The translations under genes and the position numbers were made by a program. Below, piece by piece: positions 10,658-22,677 of a stretch of 64,000 nt of DNA. Source of the stretch: Hymenopellis radicata (taxonomy: Eukaryota > Basidiomycota > Agaricomycetes > Agaricales > Physalacriaceae); the NCBI GenBank assembly GCA_015501595.1, contig JADNRX010000125.1, positions 62,001-126,000 of the forward strand, written 5' to 3'. Under the pieces are notes generated by a model. That model was given only the letters and a program-made list of their open reading frames with translations, was not told the DNA's origin and made no database searches. Numbering within the stretch: the first letter of the stretch is position 1; each line of letters begins with the position of its first letter.

Positions 10658-10847
10658 TGGCATCGATTTTCTCGATTGGCGCTTGCACATATGTGCTCTG
10701 CGCCAAATCGTCGTAGGGCCGTGGATGGGCCTATGTTCAAGGTGACGCGTTGTACTGACTGGGCTTTGACAGTCCAGACAACGCGTCTGATTTTCTGGTA
10801 CGCGCCTCTCCATTCTTTGCGCCGATTTACAGCTTTGATTGGTAGAT

Positions 10848-12411
10848 ATGGGCTACCACGCCGACCTTTTGGCTAATCCGGAGCTATTGATTGCACGCTC
10901 TTCGCCATCTGAATGTAAGTGGTGTTTCGCGTTCACCCAGCAACATTTACTAATATACGCCACAGCAATCACCGCTCTCGATGGCCGCTATGGAGCCATT
11001 CTGCCCCACGCCCCAGCCATCATCACAACACCGAATGCCTCTTGGCTTCCTCTCCCGCCTCGCGCAGCAACCCAGATTGTACAACGGCGCGCTGACTTTC
11101 GCTATGGTCCCGAAGATCCTATCCTCTTCCCTCAAATGGCGGTTTATGAGGCTCCTCATCTGCCTTGTATCTTGAGGGTTCGCCCTATCTCTGATCTTGG
11201 CAGTGAGCTTGACTCGCTTTGGGTGGATCCAATGCCCGTAATCGATTGGGTGGAGGACTTGACATTTCGACGAGGATTCGGGCGGGCGAGCACCATCTTC
11301 TCTTCTAGATTGGTCTCCGGTTTCGCCTACCTTCGGAACTGTTTTGAAACTGGCAGCCTTAATGCTGGTATCATGGCTATCTACAATACCGAGGCCGCCA
11401 AACTATCTCTCATATCCGCCAATCTTCGTTTTCTTCATCAACCATTTGGCCGCTTCTCCCTACTCCTCCGCGACTACCAGCGCACTGCCCTGGAGCTCCT
11501 CGCGATATACGCCTATCACACCATCGTCGAGCCTGCAAGATATGGCATAACCTCCCTCCTTACCGAAAAACCCGACTTACACGACGATTTCATGGGGTGC
11601 ATCACTTACGACCTTGCCCTCGTGAATCTTTACATGTGTGTGGGTGTGCCAGTCTGGCTTATTCGCTCTACCGAAGATCTTGGGAGCGTACGCGTAGATG
11701 AACTGCGTACCCTCATGGACCCCCGGTATAGCACCGTGACGGCAATCTGTCCACAATTTCCCGATGTCTTGTGGGAGGGAGATGCCTCGTCGAATGAGAA
11801 GTATGCCTCTCTACGAAGGGCGGCGGAGAGGAGTCAAGGCAATTTTCGCTCTCCTATGACTATGCCCTTCTTCGCTGTTGCCCGCCCGACTATTCCTCTT
11901 CCCAGTGCTTCGACTTCGACTCGTCCTACTGCCTCACGCGCCAAAGGCAAGGGCAAGGGCAATACCGGTATGTTTTTCTTGTTCTTTCATATATTCAAAC
12001 TGATTGAATTCAACCAGTGACGAAAAAACTCGTTTATCCCGTTCACGCTCTTCTTCCGCCGATCTCTCCCGCCTGGCTCGCCGCTGCCGAATCGATTGAC
12101 GAGGAGAGTTATGCCTGTTCTGAAAAACCCGCCGAGCAGTACTTCCTCCCCAGCCGCAAATGTTTACCAATGTCGGGCAGCCGGCGAAATCACTGGAAAT
12201 GCTCCAGAAATGGCTAAGGATACGGCCTGTTGCGATTGGTGTGGCTCAGTCGAACTCCCCGCACGTCATGTCGCATCAGGCGTGGCGGGAGTGGATCAAC
12301 GCATGCGTGGTGCGGTTGCCTGATGTCAAGGATATGAGTCGCCACGGGTGGCGGCATCAGGCTTGGAAAGAAGAGGCACCCATGGCAGCAATAGATACCA
12401 TATTCTTATGA
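10848..12411 (+). CDS. Agaricomycete orphan cargo gene (plus strand), frameshifted near the 3' end
   Basis: I do not know its function. The ATG at 10848 opens MGYHADLLANPELL. An intron at 10915-10965 (GTAAGT...ACAG, 51 bp) and one from about 11968 to 12016 (GTATGT...CCAG) are clear. The middle carries FRYGPEDPILFPQ, LPCILRVRPISDLGSELD, DWVEDLTFRRGFG, LLLRDYQRTALELLAIYAYH and GVPVWLIRSTEDLGSVRVDELR, a combination I recall from multicopy mushroom hypothetical proteins. After ...PAEQYFLPS (about 12150) the homologous continuation TNVGQPAKSLEMLQKWLRIRPVAI lies one frame over, so a 1-nt indel or unseen splice breaks the gene. It then runs to a stop at 12411, probably truncated. It is preceded by four paired palindromes and may be regulated through them. 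Confidence 0.65.
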
Positions 12412-12713
12412 TTATAATCACTGACCCGGATGGCATATTTCGTGGCTACAACCACAAATGTGAACTCACTTGAATGCCTCATTTCCGTGTCTATAACCAC
12501 TTGCACAGCATCGTCCCCATATGGATCCTTCGTCAGCAGGGCCAACCTCTCGTTATCTCCCGCATTCGGGGGATATTGTAGCCATCCGGTCAAAATCAAG
12601 CCGCGGGTGCCATCAATGGGACCAACTTCGGCGAGATGCAGGCCAAATCCAAATCTTCGGGTAAATTGTGCATAAAAACAGATAATAATAATAAGCAAAA
12701 AAGTAATATACAT
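12357..12713 (-). CDS. Unrecognised minus-strand ORF, possible gene fragment
   Basis: A 118-codon frame downstream of the KDZ stop. After a hydrophobic start it reads FTRRFGFGLHLAEVGPIDGTRGLIL, WLQYPPNAGDNERLALLTKDPYGDDAVQVV and FTFVVVATKYAIRVS, which looks like real protein and not a chance frame. It overlaps the 3' end of the plus-strand cargo gene. No family assigned. It may be a surviving exon of a further cargo gene. Confidence 0.35.
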   Translation of the reverse strand: MYITFLLIIIICFYAQFTRRFGFGLHLAEVGPIDGTRGLILTGWLQYPPNAGDNERLALLTKDPYGDDAVQVVIDTEMRHSSEFTFVVVATKYAIRVSDYNHKNMVSIAAMGASSFQA

Positions 12714-12731
12714 GTACAGTACAAGCGCGTA

Positions 12732-15700
12732 TCAATCAACATCGTCCACGGCAGCGTCATCGTTTAGCAGAACTTGAGCACGCGCGGCAGCAAGCGAACC
12801 AAGATCCTCTTCCTCATCCTCCGAGTCGGACTCCTCAACCTCCTGCACCTCGATGCGATCGGGCTTCCGTCTCTTTCCGCTCTTGTACGGTTTAGCCCAA
12901 ATCGCTTGAAACTGTGCGTCGATGGAACGATGCACCGCCGCCTGACGGTGCGCGAGAGCATGCACCCCAGCTGCGACCTCGGGAGACGCCGTGGGCCAAG
13001 CTGAGGCACGAGCCTCCCACTTGGACGCTTCGTCCTCAAGGGATAAAAGCGTCCGCTGCTTTTCAACCCCACACAGACGTGACTCTTCCGTCCAGCGCAG
13101 CGCCCGAGCACGACTCTTCAGCCACTCCACACGAATAGACCCCTCCAACTCTGATTTATCCATGCTGTTGGTGGCACCTTCCACCAACCAAATCCACGAG
13201 ATCTCGTGTTTCCCACTGCCAAACTGCACCTCGTTCGGCTTCATACTCGACTTCTTCTTCTTACTCGGCGGCTCCGGGTCTTCGTCGATATCGAAGACAA
13301 AACTGTCCAACGCCTTGATGTCGCCAGGTAGAAGATCACGAAACACCTTAGTCCACGGACCATCTCCACGCAACCGCAAAAGAGCAGCACGTGCGCATCG
13401 GTACTTCCTCGCAGCAAGCTCGGTCTTTCCTTGTAGACGGTGAATGATGGTCCAGGCGCGGCTCGTCTGCTTCTGACCTCGAAGATTGACGCGGCGGAAG
13501 GTAATGATCGCTCGTCGTGCACGCTGCATGCACCGAATCGTCTCTAGCGCATCGTAGCACTGGCTCTCGCGGAGCTTCTCTTCCTTGGTCGCAACCTCGC
13601 AGAGACACCCACGAGACCGAAGATTGCCTGCTATATCGGACGGCAGTACGAGGGCCTCTGTTTCAACATCGCCTGTACGAGAACCAATGCTTGCGAGCTT
13701 GGAGGTGACACATGGCATATACACCTTTTGGAGCTCGCGAATTTGTCCAATCTGGGTTTGGAGGAGGGTGCGCTTTTCGTGAATCTCCTTGAGAACACTA
13801 GGAGTGTCTTTGTCGTCTTGTTCGAGCATCCAAGTAATCTTTCGTCTACCACTGTAATAAGTCCGAGATAGACAACTCTGTATATGTACACGTACTGGAG
13901 ATCTTCCGCGATGACGATAAAACTGATGAAAACAGTCGGTCCAGTATCGTGAAGGGCGTCTTGCGTTAGCGCCTCCTTACGATCTTCGGCAGCTAGGGCT
14001 TGAAGTGTTGTTGCTTCGCTTACATCTTGCATATTAATTAGTACCTCGTACAATATCAAGAAGAATCCACTTACGGAGTACCTCCAAGTAGTAAGGATTC
14101 GTCCGTGTACGATCCGCCTCCCAAGCCTCGACCTGCGTTGTCCATCTCGCTGCGCAGCCCTCGGGGAGAATAGCAGTAAATTGTTCATGAGCGGCGGTAT
14201 GGCGTTGGGCACCAATGATAGCGAAATGATCCTTTCGATGAAGACTAAGACCTGATATACGGTAAGCACCTTTCTAGCACTGAAGCGCGGATGTCTTACC
14301 AAGCCCGGTGTTCTTACTCCAATTATGGGAGGCCAAACGCCGATCCAGCGTGTCGTGGCGCCCTCCTGGTAGCATCTCCTTCGTCGAGGGGGCAGATCCA
14401 TTTAAAGGTCCCCATGTCCTCTCGATCCCCTCCCCATCCGTTCGTCCAACGCCGGGCTGCACGTTCATGGTATACTGAACTTGACAAGCCAGCTTGTGTC
14501 CTTTACAATGACACTTCGGCACTCCCCAGAAGGTCCTGACACCCACGCCTAACTGCATGGAAGCGGGCAGGGCGGCCATGCGAGTTCCGAAGTTAATGCA
14601 CCACTGGCACACCACGTCATACGAGAAAAAGATTTCGTCGAGACCGCAGTTCTTGATCCCTGATAGTGCAATGAAGTCCATATTGCAATACCTGTCGAAT
14701 ATTGTCAGCTGAATCAGCGCTATAGATAACCAAATCTCTGTACCTTTCGCCTCTTTGAAGGTCTCCGATGCCATTGGGACGAACCATCTCATGTCGAGCG
14801 CAGATACACATACCGACACCGGTCGATCGCAAACCAATATTATTTTTGGTCTCGGCGTGGGCGAGTGTGCGAAAACCGGCACAAGAACTGATCTGGTGGA
14901 TTATGAGTTTACAGCAAGGTATGGAAGGAAACACTTACATCTTTCTGCTTGGGATACTTCGCGATGTGCTCCAAATAAGCCTTATTCGACACGAAGTACG
15001 CCCAACCGGTATGAAGACCCGGATCCAAAGTTGACGGTCGTCGAAGATTGCAGAGTCGAAAGTTCGCATCAAGGGCGATAATGAGACGATAGAGATATCT
15101 GAGACACGGTCAGAGAATGCAAAATGCTGATAGAATGCCTAAAGATACCTTTCATTTAGTGGGACAGCGCGCCAGTTCGGCGGCAGGTTGACGCCTGGAC
15201 GTGGACAAGCCCAGCAACGCAAGGCAAGCTCGCCTTCTCGTGTCGTCGCCCGCCCATTCTCCACGCAGCCACGTCCTCCACGCTTCAAGATTTTGATGTG
15301 TCCAAATTCTCTATTGACACGGCCGTACGACTTATAACGATCCTGTGGAAAGTAAATTAGCATACATCCTATCGCATCAAGACTCCTCTACCTTGGGAAC
15401 CGAAACACCTGTATGATCAGTCATGGCAACGAGAGCATTGTAGTGCTCATAGGTCGACATCTTTCCCGAAGACGATAACATCTCGAAGTCCTCGAGGAGA
15501 CGTAACGTTGCTCCTGTCTTGGGGTGGCGGGTAGTCACAGGAAATACCTCGGCTCGAAGCATCTGCAAACGATGGGCCACACGATGCTCGCAGCCACAAA
15601 AATCAACGTTGACTTTGTGGATGCCATTACTATGGAGGATCGTAAAATCGTTAGGACCGGGTTGAGGGTTGACGCAGGGATGCCCGTCATCGTGGCCGAG

Positions 15701-16362
15701 TTGCAGACGAAGACCGAGAGCGCGTAGAGTGACCTTCTCATAAAAAAGCCCGTTCCAGCGCTACAGACGACGTGTATTAGTGGTTGCTGAAGGGAATCGA
15801 CACGCTAGAACATACCTGAATGCGATGAAAAGGATTTCGACGATGTTGGCGAAGAGTGCACGGAAGACAGTCGCGGACCGTTCCCCAACAGTCCTCACAA
15901 CGATACAGAGCCTCCCTTGGAACCGCAAAACTCTGGGAGTCCTTACACGACATGCAGCATGGGCCGCCAGCACCCTTACCCTCCAATCGAACAAATTCCT
16001 CCAGAAACTCTTGAGGACGGCCGTCATGGACCCAATTCAACAGGTTCTGATCCTACACATTAAATCCTATGAGTTCCGCGCGCGCGTTAACAATCGTTTT
16101 CACATACAGAGTTCTGGTACCGTTTGCGAGGGGGCGGAGGTGGCGGTGGTTGTGCGTTGAATGGCAGGGGAGCGGCACTGGACCATGCGCCAGGCGGAAG
16201 ATGGCTTGCCGCTATGCGAGCAACCGAGGATGTACTGGATGTGACTACGCGACGTTGGTCTCGCGACAAATTGACAGTACGTCCTTGGGCGACATCGAGA
16301 TCTCCATCGTCGTCGTCGTCGTCCGCGCGAACCAGTTTGAGACGGCGTCTTTTGGTGGACAT
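12732..16362 (-). CDS. KDZ (Kyakuja-Dileera-Zisupton) transposase with CxC2 cysteine cluster
   Basis: Complete-looking, multi-intron gene. The start MSTKRRRLKLV is at 16362, followed by an acidic Asp run and a poly-Pro stretch. The CxC2 zinc-binding cluster follows at about 15780-16040 (CCMSCKD, YRCEDCWG, CLPCTLRQH, NPFHRIQ). The RNase H-fold core has ALDANFRL (near 15070), YDVVCQW (near 14610) and GRTDGEGIER (near 14425), the conserved acidic positions of KDZ transposases. Then come STKEMLPGGRHDTLD and a long helical C-terminus with basic SKKKKSSMK and an acidic tail ending at 12732. This is near the family's usual architecture, and I saw no break in the catalytic region. KDZ elements in mushrooms are known (Iyer et al. 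2014) to travel with other genes, including TET/JBP genes; none was recognised here. Confidence 0.9.
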
Positions 16363-16529
16363 TCCAGGCGGAGAGGGACGGAAGGGAATTTTGCCATGAC
16401 TGGAGGCATCAACAAGTGGCTTTGACTTTGTTTATTGATCCCGGCTATCAGATATTTTCGAATACAAAAATGCGTATGATTGACTTCAAGACATAGATAA
16501 CGATAATGCTACAAGAGAGGCATGATAAA

Positions 16530-16972
16530 TCAAGCCGAGTTTTTCTTTGGGGCACCGCTCCTCTTAGGCTTTGGGAGATATCGGTTCAGCCGAAAATTGC
16601 CATCCAGGCGGAGGCTATCAAGGATGTTAGTTCTATACGTTACGCTGACGGCAAAAGAAGAGTACCTTGAGCTGCCTTTTGGTTGAGTAGGCACGCCGCA
16701 GTAGCATTGGGGACAGGAAGTGTCGTAGTTCGACCAGAATTGCTCCACGCGCTCTCCGTGGGTGTCAAAGCCCGGCGACAGTACATATCTAAGCCCAGTT
16801 GATGAGAGGAAATGGTCAGAGTAAAAAGGTCGTACCGTTCGCCTTTTTGCATGTCGACATCGTTCGTGTCCATGATGGTCAAGAGCGAGTTCTTTGGCTG
16901 CTCGCCAAATCGGGTCAAAGTCTCTTTGCCTAATCGGGACAGACGAGCAATTATGTGTTCAAGTTGTCTCAT
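16530..16972 (-). CDS. Small unrecognised gene between KDZ and orphan gene A
   Basis: Three exons can be joined with clean GT-AG introns. MRQLEHIIARLSRLGKETL...DVDMQKGER (start 16972) joins YVLSPGFDTHGERVEQFWSN...CPQCYCGVPTQPKGSS, then LRLDGNFRLNRYLPKPKRSGAPKKN, ending at 16530. The product is about 112 residues with a Cys-rich CPQCYCG segment and a basic C-terminus. Function unknown. Its upstream sequence (16855-17095) is duplicated at 17705-17950, in front of the 3' end of the next gene. Confidence 0.5.
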
Positions 16973-17095
16973 TCATACGAGCTGGCGAAGGATCAAGATA
17001 CAGATGAATCAGATATATAAGATATCTAAATGGTAAATACCAAACAAATAACGAACAAAAAATGTACGACTTCAAGATCCACACCCTAAATTCCG

Positions 17096-17695
17096 GGCGA
17101 GCTGGGAGTGGGGGGAGGCGGCGGCGTTGGCGGCCAGCTCATCCTCTCGAAGTCCTCGAGGAGACGGAACGTTACTCCTGTCTTGGGGTAGCGGCTAGTC
17201 GCAGGAAATACCTCGGCTCGAAGCATCTGCAAACGATGGGCCACACGATGCTCGCAGCCACAAAAATCAACGTTGACTTTGTGGATGCCATTACTATGGA
17301 GGATCATAAAATCGTTAGGACCGGGTTGAGGGTTGACGCAGGGATTCCCGTCATTGTGGCCGAGTTGCAGACGAAGACCGAGAGCGCGTAGAGTGACCCT
17401 CTCATGAAAAAGCCCGTTCCAGCGCTACAGACGACGTGTATTAGTGGTTGCTGAAGGGAATCGACACGCTAGAACATACCTGAATGCGATGAAAAGGTTT
17501 TTGAAGATGTCGGCGAAGAGTGCACGGAAGACAGTCGCGGACCGTTCCCCAACAGTCCTCACAACAATACAGAGCCTCCCTTGGAACCGCAAAACTCTGG
17601 GAGTCCTTGCATGAGATGCAGCATGGGCTGCTCTGATCCTAAGTCCTATGAGTTCCACGCGCGCGTTAACAATCATCTTGACGTACAGAGTTCTG
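17096..17695 (-). pseudogene. Chimeric fragment: tail of orphan gene A fused to a duplicated KDZ N-terminal piece
   Basis: Bases 17147-17695 repeat 15481-16110 of the KDZ gene (the LRLLEDFE..., NDFTILHSNGIHKVNVDFCGCEHRVAHRLQML and CxC2 exons), with ~70 bp deleted from the CxC2 exon. Bases 17096-17146 repeat the 3' end of orphan gene A (the Pro-rich ...PSSPGI). The piece lacks the catalytic core, start and stop, so it is a non-functional duplicate. The order shows that KDZ and gene A sequences were rearranged together inside the element. Confidence 0.8.
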
Positions 17696-17949
17696 GTCCG
17701 AGGAGACGTCGTTCGTGTCCATTGTGGTCAAGAGCAAAGTGCTCGCCAAATCGGGTCAAGGTGTCTTGCCTAATTGGGAATGGTTGGCGCGAGCACGACG
17801 AGCAATTATGTGATTTCTCAATCAGACGAGGTGGCGAAGGATCAAGATACTGAGATTACAGGTCGATAAGATATATAAGATATATAAATGCTAAATAACG
17901 AACAAAAAACGAACAAAAAATGTATGACTTCAAGATATATTTTCAGAAA

Positions 17950-19138
17950 TTACCACTCCGCACCATAAATTCCGGGCGAGCTGGGAGGACTCGGAGCGGG
18001 GGGAGGCGGCGGCATGGCAGCCAACTCAGCCTTAATCTTGGTGGTCCAATACACCACCTTCGCATTAAACCGGGCCTCCATCTCCGGAGAGTCCAAGAAC
18101 GGGGAGTCAGGAGTGCGACGTTTGACCCCACGGGGGGGCGTGGAGGGAGGCGTGTAGTCCGTTGAAGTAGCCGAGGTCGACGAGGAGGAGGAGGACGAAG
18201 AGGACGAGTCCTCATAGTCATCATCAGAAGATGACACATCGTCCTCGCCATCAGAAGAGGACTTGTTGTCCTCGTCGTTGTCGCGATCAGAAGACGACTC
18301 GGCGTCGTCACCATCGGAAGACAACTCGGCGTCGTCGCCATCGGAAGACAACTCGTCATTGTCCTCATCCATAGCAGATGAATCAGGGGATGATGGGTTC
18401 GCGGGGAGGTTGCAGAATACACGGCAGTTGTTGAGACATTGCTGTCGGAATCCGATGAGGACGATGTAGATAACGATGTCGCCGGCGTGTAGAGCCCATA
18501 TGTGGGGGCATTCGAGTAAGTGAGGGTGTTTGATGCTGTCATCCACAAAGGAATCGGCTGAGTTGGGGAGGAGCCGTCGACGTCGCCCTCCTCCGGTACT
18601 TTCTTGCGGGTGATAGGACGAGGACGTGGGCGAGGCCTGGTACCGGGAGCGTGATGCTGCACCAGGAGAGGGTTATGATAGATGTATGGACCGTCGTCGC
18701 CATATTTCTTGTATGACAAGTGCGTAACTGCCCATGCAAGTCCGCGACGAAGTAACTAGACAGTGATTAGATATAGTATTATATATGAGCTGAGGTAGAA
18801 CATACCTTGTTTCGTTCGGCGTAGCGGGTGATGTGCTCCTGACGTGTCTCGCCGAAAAGATAGGGCAGCGGGAACGTGATGTTGTAAGCCAGCGTATGGC
18901 GAAGTTTGAAGTCGCGCCAATCCTCGGCCTGCGTGTTCCACGCGTAGAACTGCCAGTGGGGGTTGGCCTGCATGGTGAATACGAACTCGCGACCCAGGCT
19001 AATCATATAGTCTTTTTGGTCGGCAGGGAAGCACTGCGAATGGGGTATGGTCAGTCACAGACGCGTCAAAGAGGAAAGTATGTTTACCGGGGGGAATGGC
19101 GGCAGCTCGTAGTAGATTCGGGGGAGATTGGAAGTCAT
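17950..19138 (-). CDS. Orphan cargo gene A (aromatic-rich N-terminus, Ser/Asp-rich tail)
   Basis: Function unknown. The start MTSNLPRIYYELPPFPPG is at 19138. Two clear introns separate this from CFPADQKDYMISLGREFVFTMQANPHWQFYAWNTQAEDW...YAERNK and from LLRRGLAWAVTHLSYKKYGDDGPYIYHNPLL. The tail has long Ser/Asp runs, STDYTPPSTPPRGVKRRTPDSPFLDSP and ends ...SPGIYGAEW at 17950. I recall similar proteins as multicopy families in mushroom genomes. The reading frame changes between about 18400 and 18540, either at a third intron or by an indel. The basic RGVKRR and acidic runs suggest a nuclear protein, but that is speculation. Confidence 0.65.
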
Positions 19139-19471
19139 TTTGACGCGTTTTTTGCTTCGTGGAGAGTGCAAGAGTGTGTATTGGGATGAAGAGGGAAAAG
19201 CGCGTCGTCCAGCTTTTTGTGAGCGGGTCCTCAAAATCTGGAGTCCGCAACTCAGCTGTCAGGCAAGGAGACGGCAGAGAGGAGCACGGACCTTCATGGC
19301 GACGGTGTTGCGATTGAAGACCGTGCTTCGATATTAGTATCCTGGCTGTCCGGTGCGATGTTGGTTACATAATGATGTTCGTCGGGGGGGCGGCGGTAGA
19401 GCTGGAGAGCTAAGATATGCATGAAAGACAGTTCAGACTCGGATGTATATGGAAAGAACGAACAAATACAA

Positions 19472-20145
19472 CTAAGACGTCAAGTAGAGAAGTTGACGCC
19501 TTTTCTTGGCCTTGCTTAGAGCGCCAGCCTGCGCATGCGTCCAAAGGTCCGCGACGTACTCGTAGACCCTCTGGAACCGGTCGCAAATCTCTTTGACATC
19601 GCGCCAATACGATGAATCAATGCCCGCCTCCTCCTGAATTTCGGCCAGGACGCCCTCGACATACCCTAACTTCTCGCGATAGATGTCCTCCTGCTCGCCG
19701 ATATACTGGCTACCCTTGTAGACGCCTTGCATCTCGTACTCGGAGACCATACTGGCGATGAAGGGGATAATGGCGTTGCCGGAGGTAGCTCGCAGCTCGC
19801 CATCGACTTGGCGCACTCGACGAGTCAGACGTTTGCACAGATTTTCGTCGAAGGTTCTAGCAGCATCTCCATCAGGCTGTTAAATGAACTGCAATGAAAG
19901 ATAAACGTACCGCGGAGCAGCCATCCTCAGAGCTTGCTGACGACGTTTCCTCCCAGCTTCGATGGCCTTCCTGTCGTAGCGCTCCTTCATGGCTTGGAGC
20001 AGTTCCTCGCGGTTCCTAGTATAATAGTGTTCACGAGTAGCCTAACAGGGTAAAAGGTAGCTTACTTGTGGTAGTACCGCCGCTTGTTTGCCTTCACGGC
20101 CGCCGCTTTGAGCTCTGGGGTGTCGTAGCGGATGGGGGGCGCCAT
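19472..20145 (-). CDS. Orphan cargo gene B (basic, helical, ~200 residues)
   Basis: The start is at 20145 (MAPPIRYDTPELKAAAVKANKRRYYHK). An intron beginning at 20066 joins NREELLQAMKERYDRKAIEAGRKRRQQALRMAAPR, and a second joins TFDENLCKRLTRRVRQVDGELR..., ending KAKKRRQLLYLTS at 19472. The N-terminal third is strongly basic with a KANKRRYYHKNREELLQ pattern that I recall at the start of many mushroom orphan proteins and that looks DNA- or RNA-binding. The rest is helical with acidic and aromatic residues. No known domain recognised. It lies in the same orientation as KDZ and genes A, C and D. Confidence 0.65.
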
Positions 20146-21248
20146 GGTGACAGTGAAAGGAGGGATCTGAAGGAAAATTAATCGTGCGTGCTGAACGAAG
20201 GAGACTGAGAGACTTGCCAAAAGAGGGATTCGGTTTTTTTGAGTGGTTGTTGAACGTTGAAGAAGGGTGGTGGAGGCAGGACCCAAAGTGAGCGATCCGT
20301 AAGGTATCTGCATTGGCTTTCGAGTTCACTAGACCTTTACTAGACCGTAACTCACAACCAGCTCTAAAAATTCCAACAAAATTGTAGAACTCTCAGATGA
20401 TTTATTTATGATTTTCTATGTCTTTATTGGAGCAATGGAGTCACGGTGACCAGTATAAAAATGTAACTCTGGCCGAAGGATATTGATGGACCCACTAGAC
20501 TTTATAGGACTTTAATGAGATCGTAAAATTATCTCGTGCTACCAATGTCAGGGCATAATGGGGACTGCGCGCAGTGCAAAATATAAGTGACGAGAGGTGT
20601 CGGACATGTATCCGAAGAGTACAGCATATGAGACGCGGTATAGATGAGACGAAAACAGGGCAATCATCCACTAGACTTTAACTAGACAGATTCTGTTCAG
20701 TTAGCGTGTCGTAAGGGGGCACCCAGACTTGCCTTGTGATCAAATCAAAACATACATAACATGGATTTCCAAGTGGACCGAGGGGTGAATTGGGCGTGCT
20801 ACTTGTCAGAACATCCGAATGATGTTCTGATATTTCCCTAGACAGTATAGATTTGGCCCATTACGCGAGGTCCGAATGACTAAAGACGGTGGCACTCACT
20901 TGACAGACTGCCATAGATCAAACTGTCCCTTCCTGGGAGCGGGAAAGGGCCTTAGATACCCAGAAATCGCCACAGCCATACGCGCTGGTGACTGTCGGAG
21001 GTGAGTTCGGAAGTACGTTCCGCCGGCTTAATTAGGCATATCTAATCACTTTCGAAGCACAGTTGCCACGTGTACGATCCTAAAGCAGCGCGGGCGGTGG
21101 AAGATATTCGATTGAGTGAGCCGTGCAATATACATTATAAAATAACTACGTCGTATGTCGCGGTACCACAAGACAGACTACAAATACAAAGCTCAGTACA
21201 AGAAATAGCCTACGGGCAAGCAAGGATATATCTAAATAGCGACATCTA
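20146..21248. other. Gene-poor spacer with three CACTAGAC repeats
   Basis: No gene recognised. A motif CACTAGAC(C)TTTA...CTAGAC or GGAC(TTTAA) occurs at 20328-20348, 20493-20515 and 20669-20687, spaced ~165-176 bp. The rest is unremarkable AT-balanced sequence. Confidence 0.5.
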
Positions 21249-22218
21249 CTATTCCGGGGAAGAAAGAGACAAGCCCGACGCGCTCCAGCCAGGAATGTCG
21301 CCCCAGGTGTCGCCCCAGGGACTTTCCCGAGGTTCTTGAGGTTCTTGATGGGGGGCCCTCCAACCATCCGGCGAAGGTGTGCGCGACTTGAAAGGACCCA
21401 TACGCCATAACGAATCCGTATTCGGAGCGACTTCCGCATCCACGGGTACCTGCTCCCACCAGTTATAGTGCCTGCGGTTCCCTCCGGGGCTCCAGGATCC
21501 AGACGCCCAATCCGCGGGCACGAGCGGCCATGCAGTTGAGCCATCGCCGTACGGCGGCTCCCTGGCCTCGCGATAGTATATCGGCACTTCATCATCCGGC
21601 TCCGTGTCCAACATGTAGAACCAGGTCGACACGCCGTTAGGAAGCGCTCGAAGGTCGTGTTCATCCTTTTTCTTGGAGATGTACTCGTCCTCCGGCAGAG
21701 ACGACAGATATGATGTGACGAGCTCTTGCTCGACCGGATCGAGGGCATCATCCAAGCCCATGCGCCCCATAGCGGATTCCACAAGGTCGACGTCGTCAGG
21801 GAAGGCTCCGGTCGGGCACCACGAGTTGAATGCCGTTAAGACGACCTAAATGGGGTCAATCGGTGTTAGGAGGAGGATGCAAAAACACGTACCTCACGAA
21901 CAGCTGACTGTTCGGACTCGGAAACACCAGTGCGCCAATAGAGCGACGGGAGGAAGACATTCTCCACGAAGTTGAGATCATATTCGTGTTTGAGGGACGT
22001 TGCGTAGCCGGCGAGATGTTGTCGGACAAGCGAAGCTTGGAGGGCAGAGAGAACGTGTCCAGACATTTGATATCGATCTGGATCATGACTGTAAATAGAC
22101 GAACGATCAGAATAATGAAAACTTACCAGAGTTTTGGGTGACAAGTTCTAGTTTGGTGAGTGTGCGAAGGAAAGCTTGTTGAGAGCGTTACCTTGACGCC
22201 GAAGGACGAACGTTCCAT
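21249..22218 (-). CDS. Orphan cargo gene C
   Basis: Function unknown. The best-supported exon reads MSGHVLSALQASLVRQHLAGYATSLKHEYDL...SAVRE (to ~21892), joined by a clean intron to VVLTAFNSWCPTGAFPDDVDLVESAMGRMGL...SLSSPE, ending at 21249. The second exon is rich in Trp and Tyr (WWEQVPVDAEV, WGDTWGDIPGW) and has a conserved-looking ALPNGVSTWFYMLDTEPDDEVPIYYREA. An upstream mini-exon starting at 22218 (MERSSFGVK) is possible, but I could not make the phases of the intervening introns agree, so the start is uncertain (alternative 22066). Confidence 0.5.
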
Positions 22219-22677
22219 CGATGAACGTGCGTAGTTGATGAACGTGCGTATAAATCTAAAAAAGCAGAGAAGAAAGATTCAAAGCTCAGAATAAAGATTC
22301 AAAGGTCTGAGGTAGAGATGTCCCTCGTAGTTCAATGGCTTTATGGCTGGGCTTCCTCGTAATCTGGGAAGCCTCGGTTCGAACCCCACCTGCGTTAGAC
22401 TATTCGGCACGTCGCTAATATCTTTTTGGGTAGTACGGGTTTGTGAATTTTGATTTTTCAATACACGTTCCACGTTGAAACCCCCCCTTCCCCAAAAAAG
22501 GCAAAACCAGGTCGTACAGTCGCCCTGGGTCCGCCTGGCGGCGCCCCAAGACGACGTGTACGGAGAGTTGGAGACAACAATGTATAAGTTAAATATATTA
22601 ATTTACATGTAGCAAGATAGCGAATAAAATATAGTGCGATAATATACAGGTAAGAGATCAAGATGGAGTTAAAACGA

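Noticed and set aside
15031..15044. TTGACGGTCGTCGA resembling the palindrome motif inside the KDZ gene
   Set aside because: One mismatch, no partner at 24 bp, and it lies in coding sequence; likely chance.
22318..22400. Possible tRNA gene (A-box-like TAGTTCAATGG and GGTTCGAACCC)
   Set aside because: The acceptor stem does not pair and the T stem is mismatched; only one strong stem (GGCTTCC/GGAAGCC) forms. At best a remnant.
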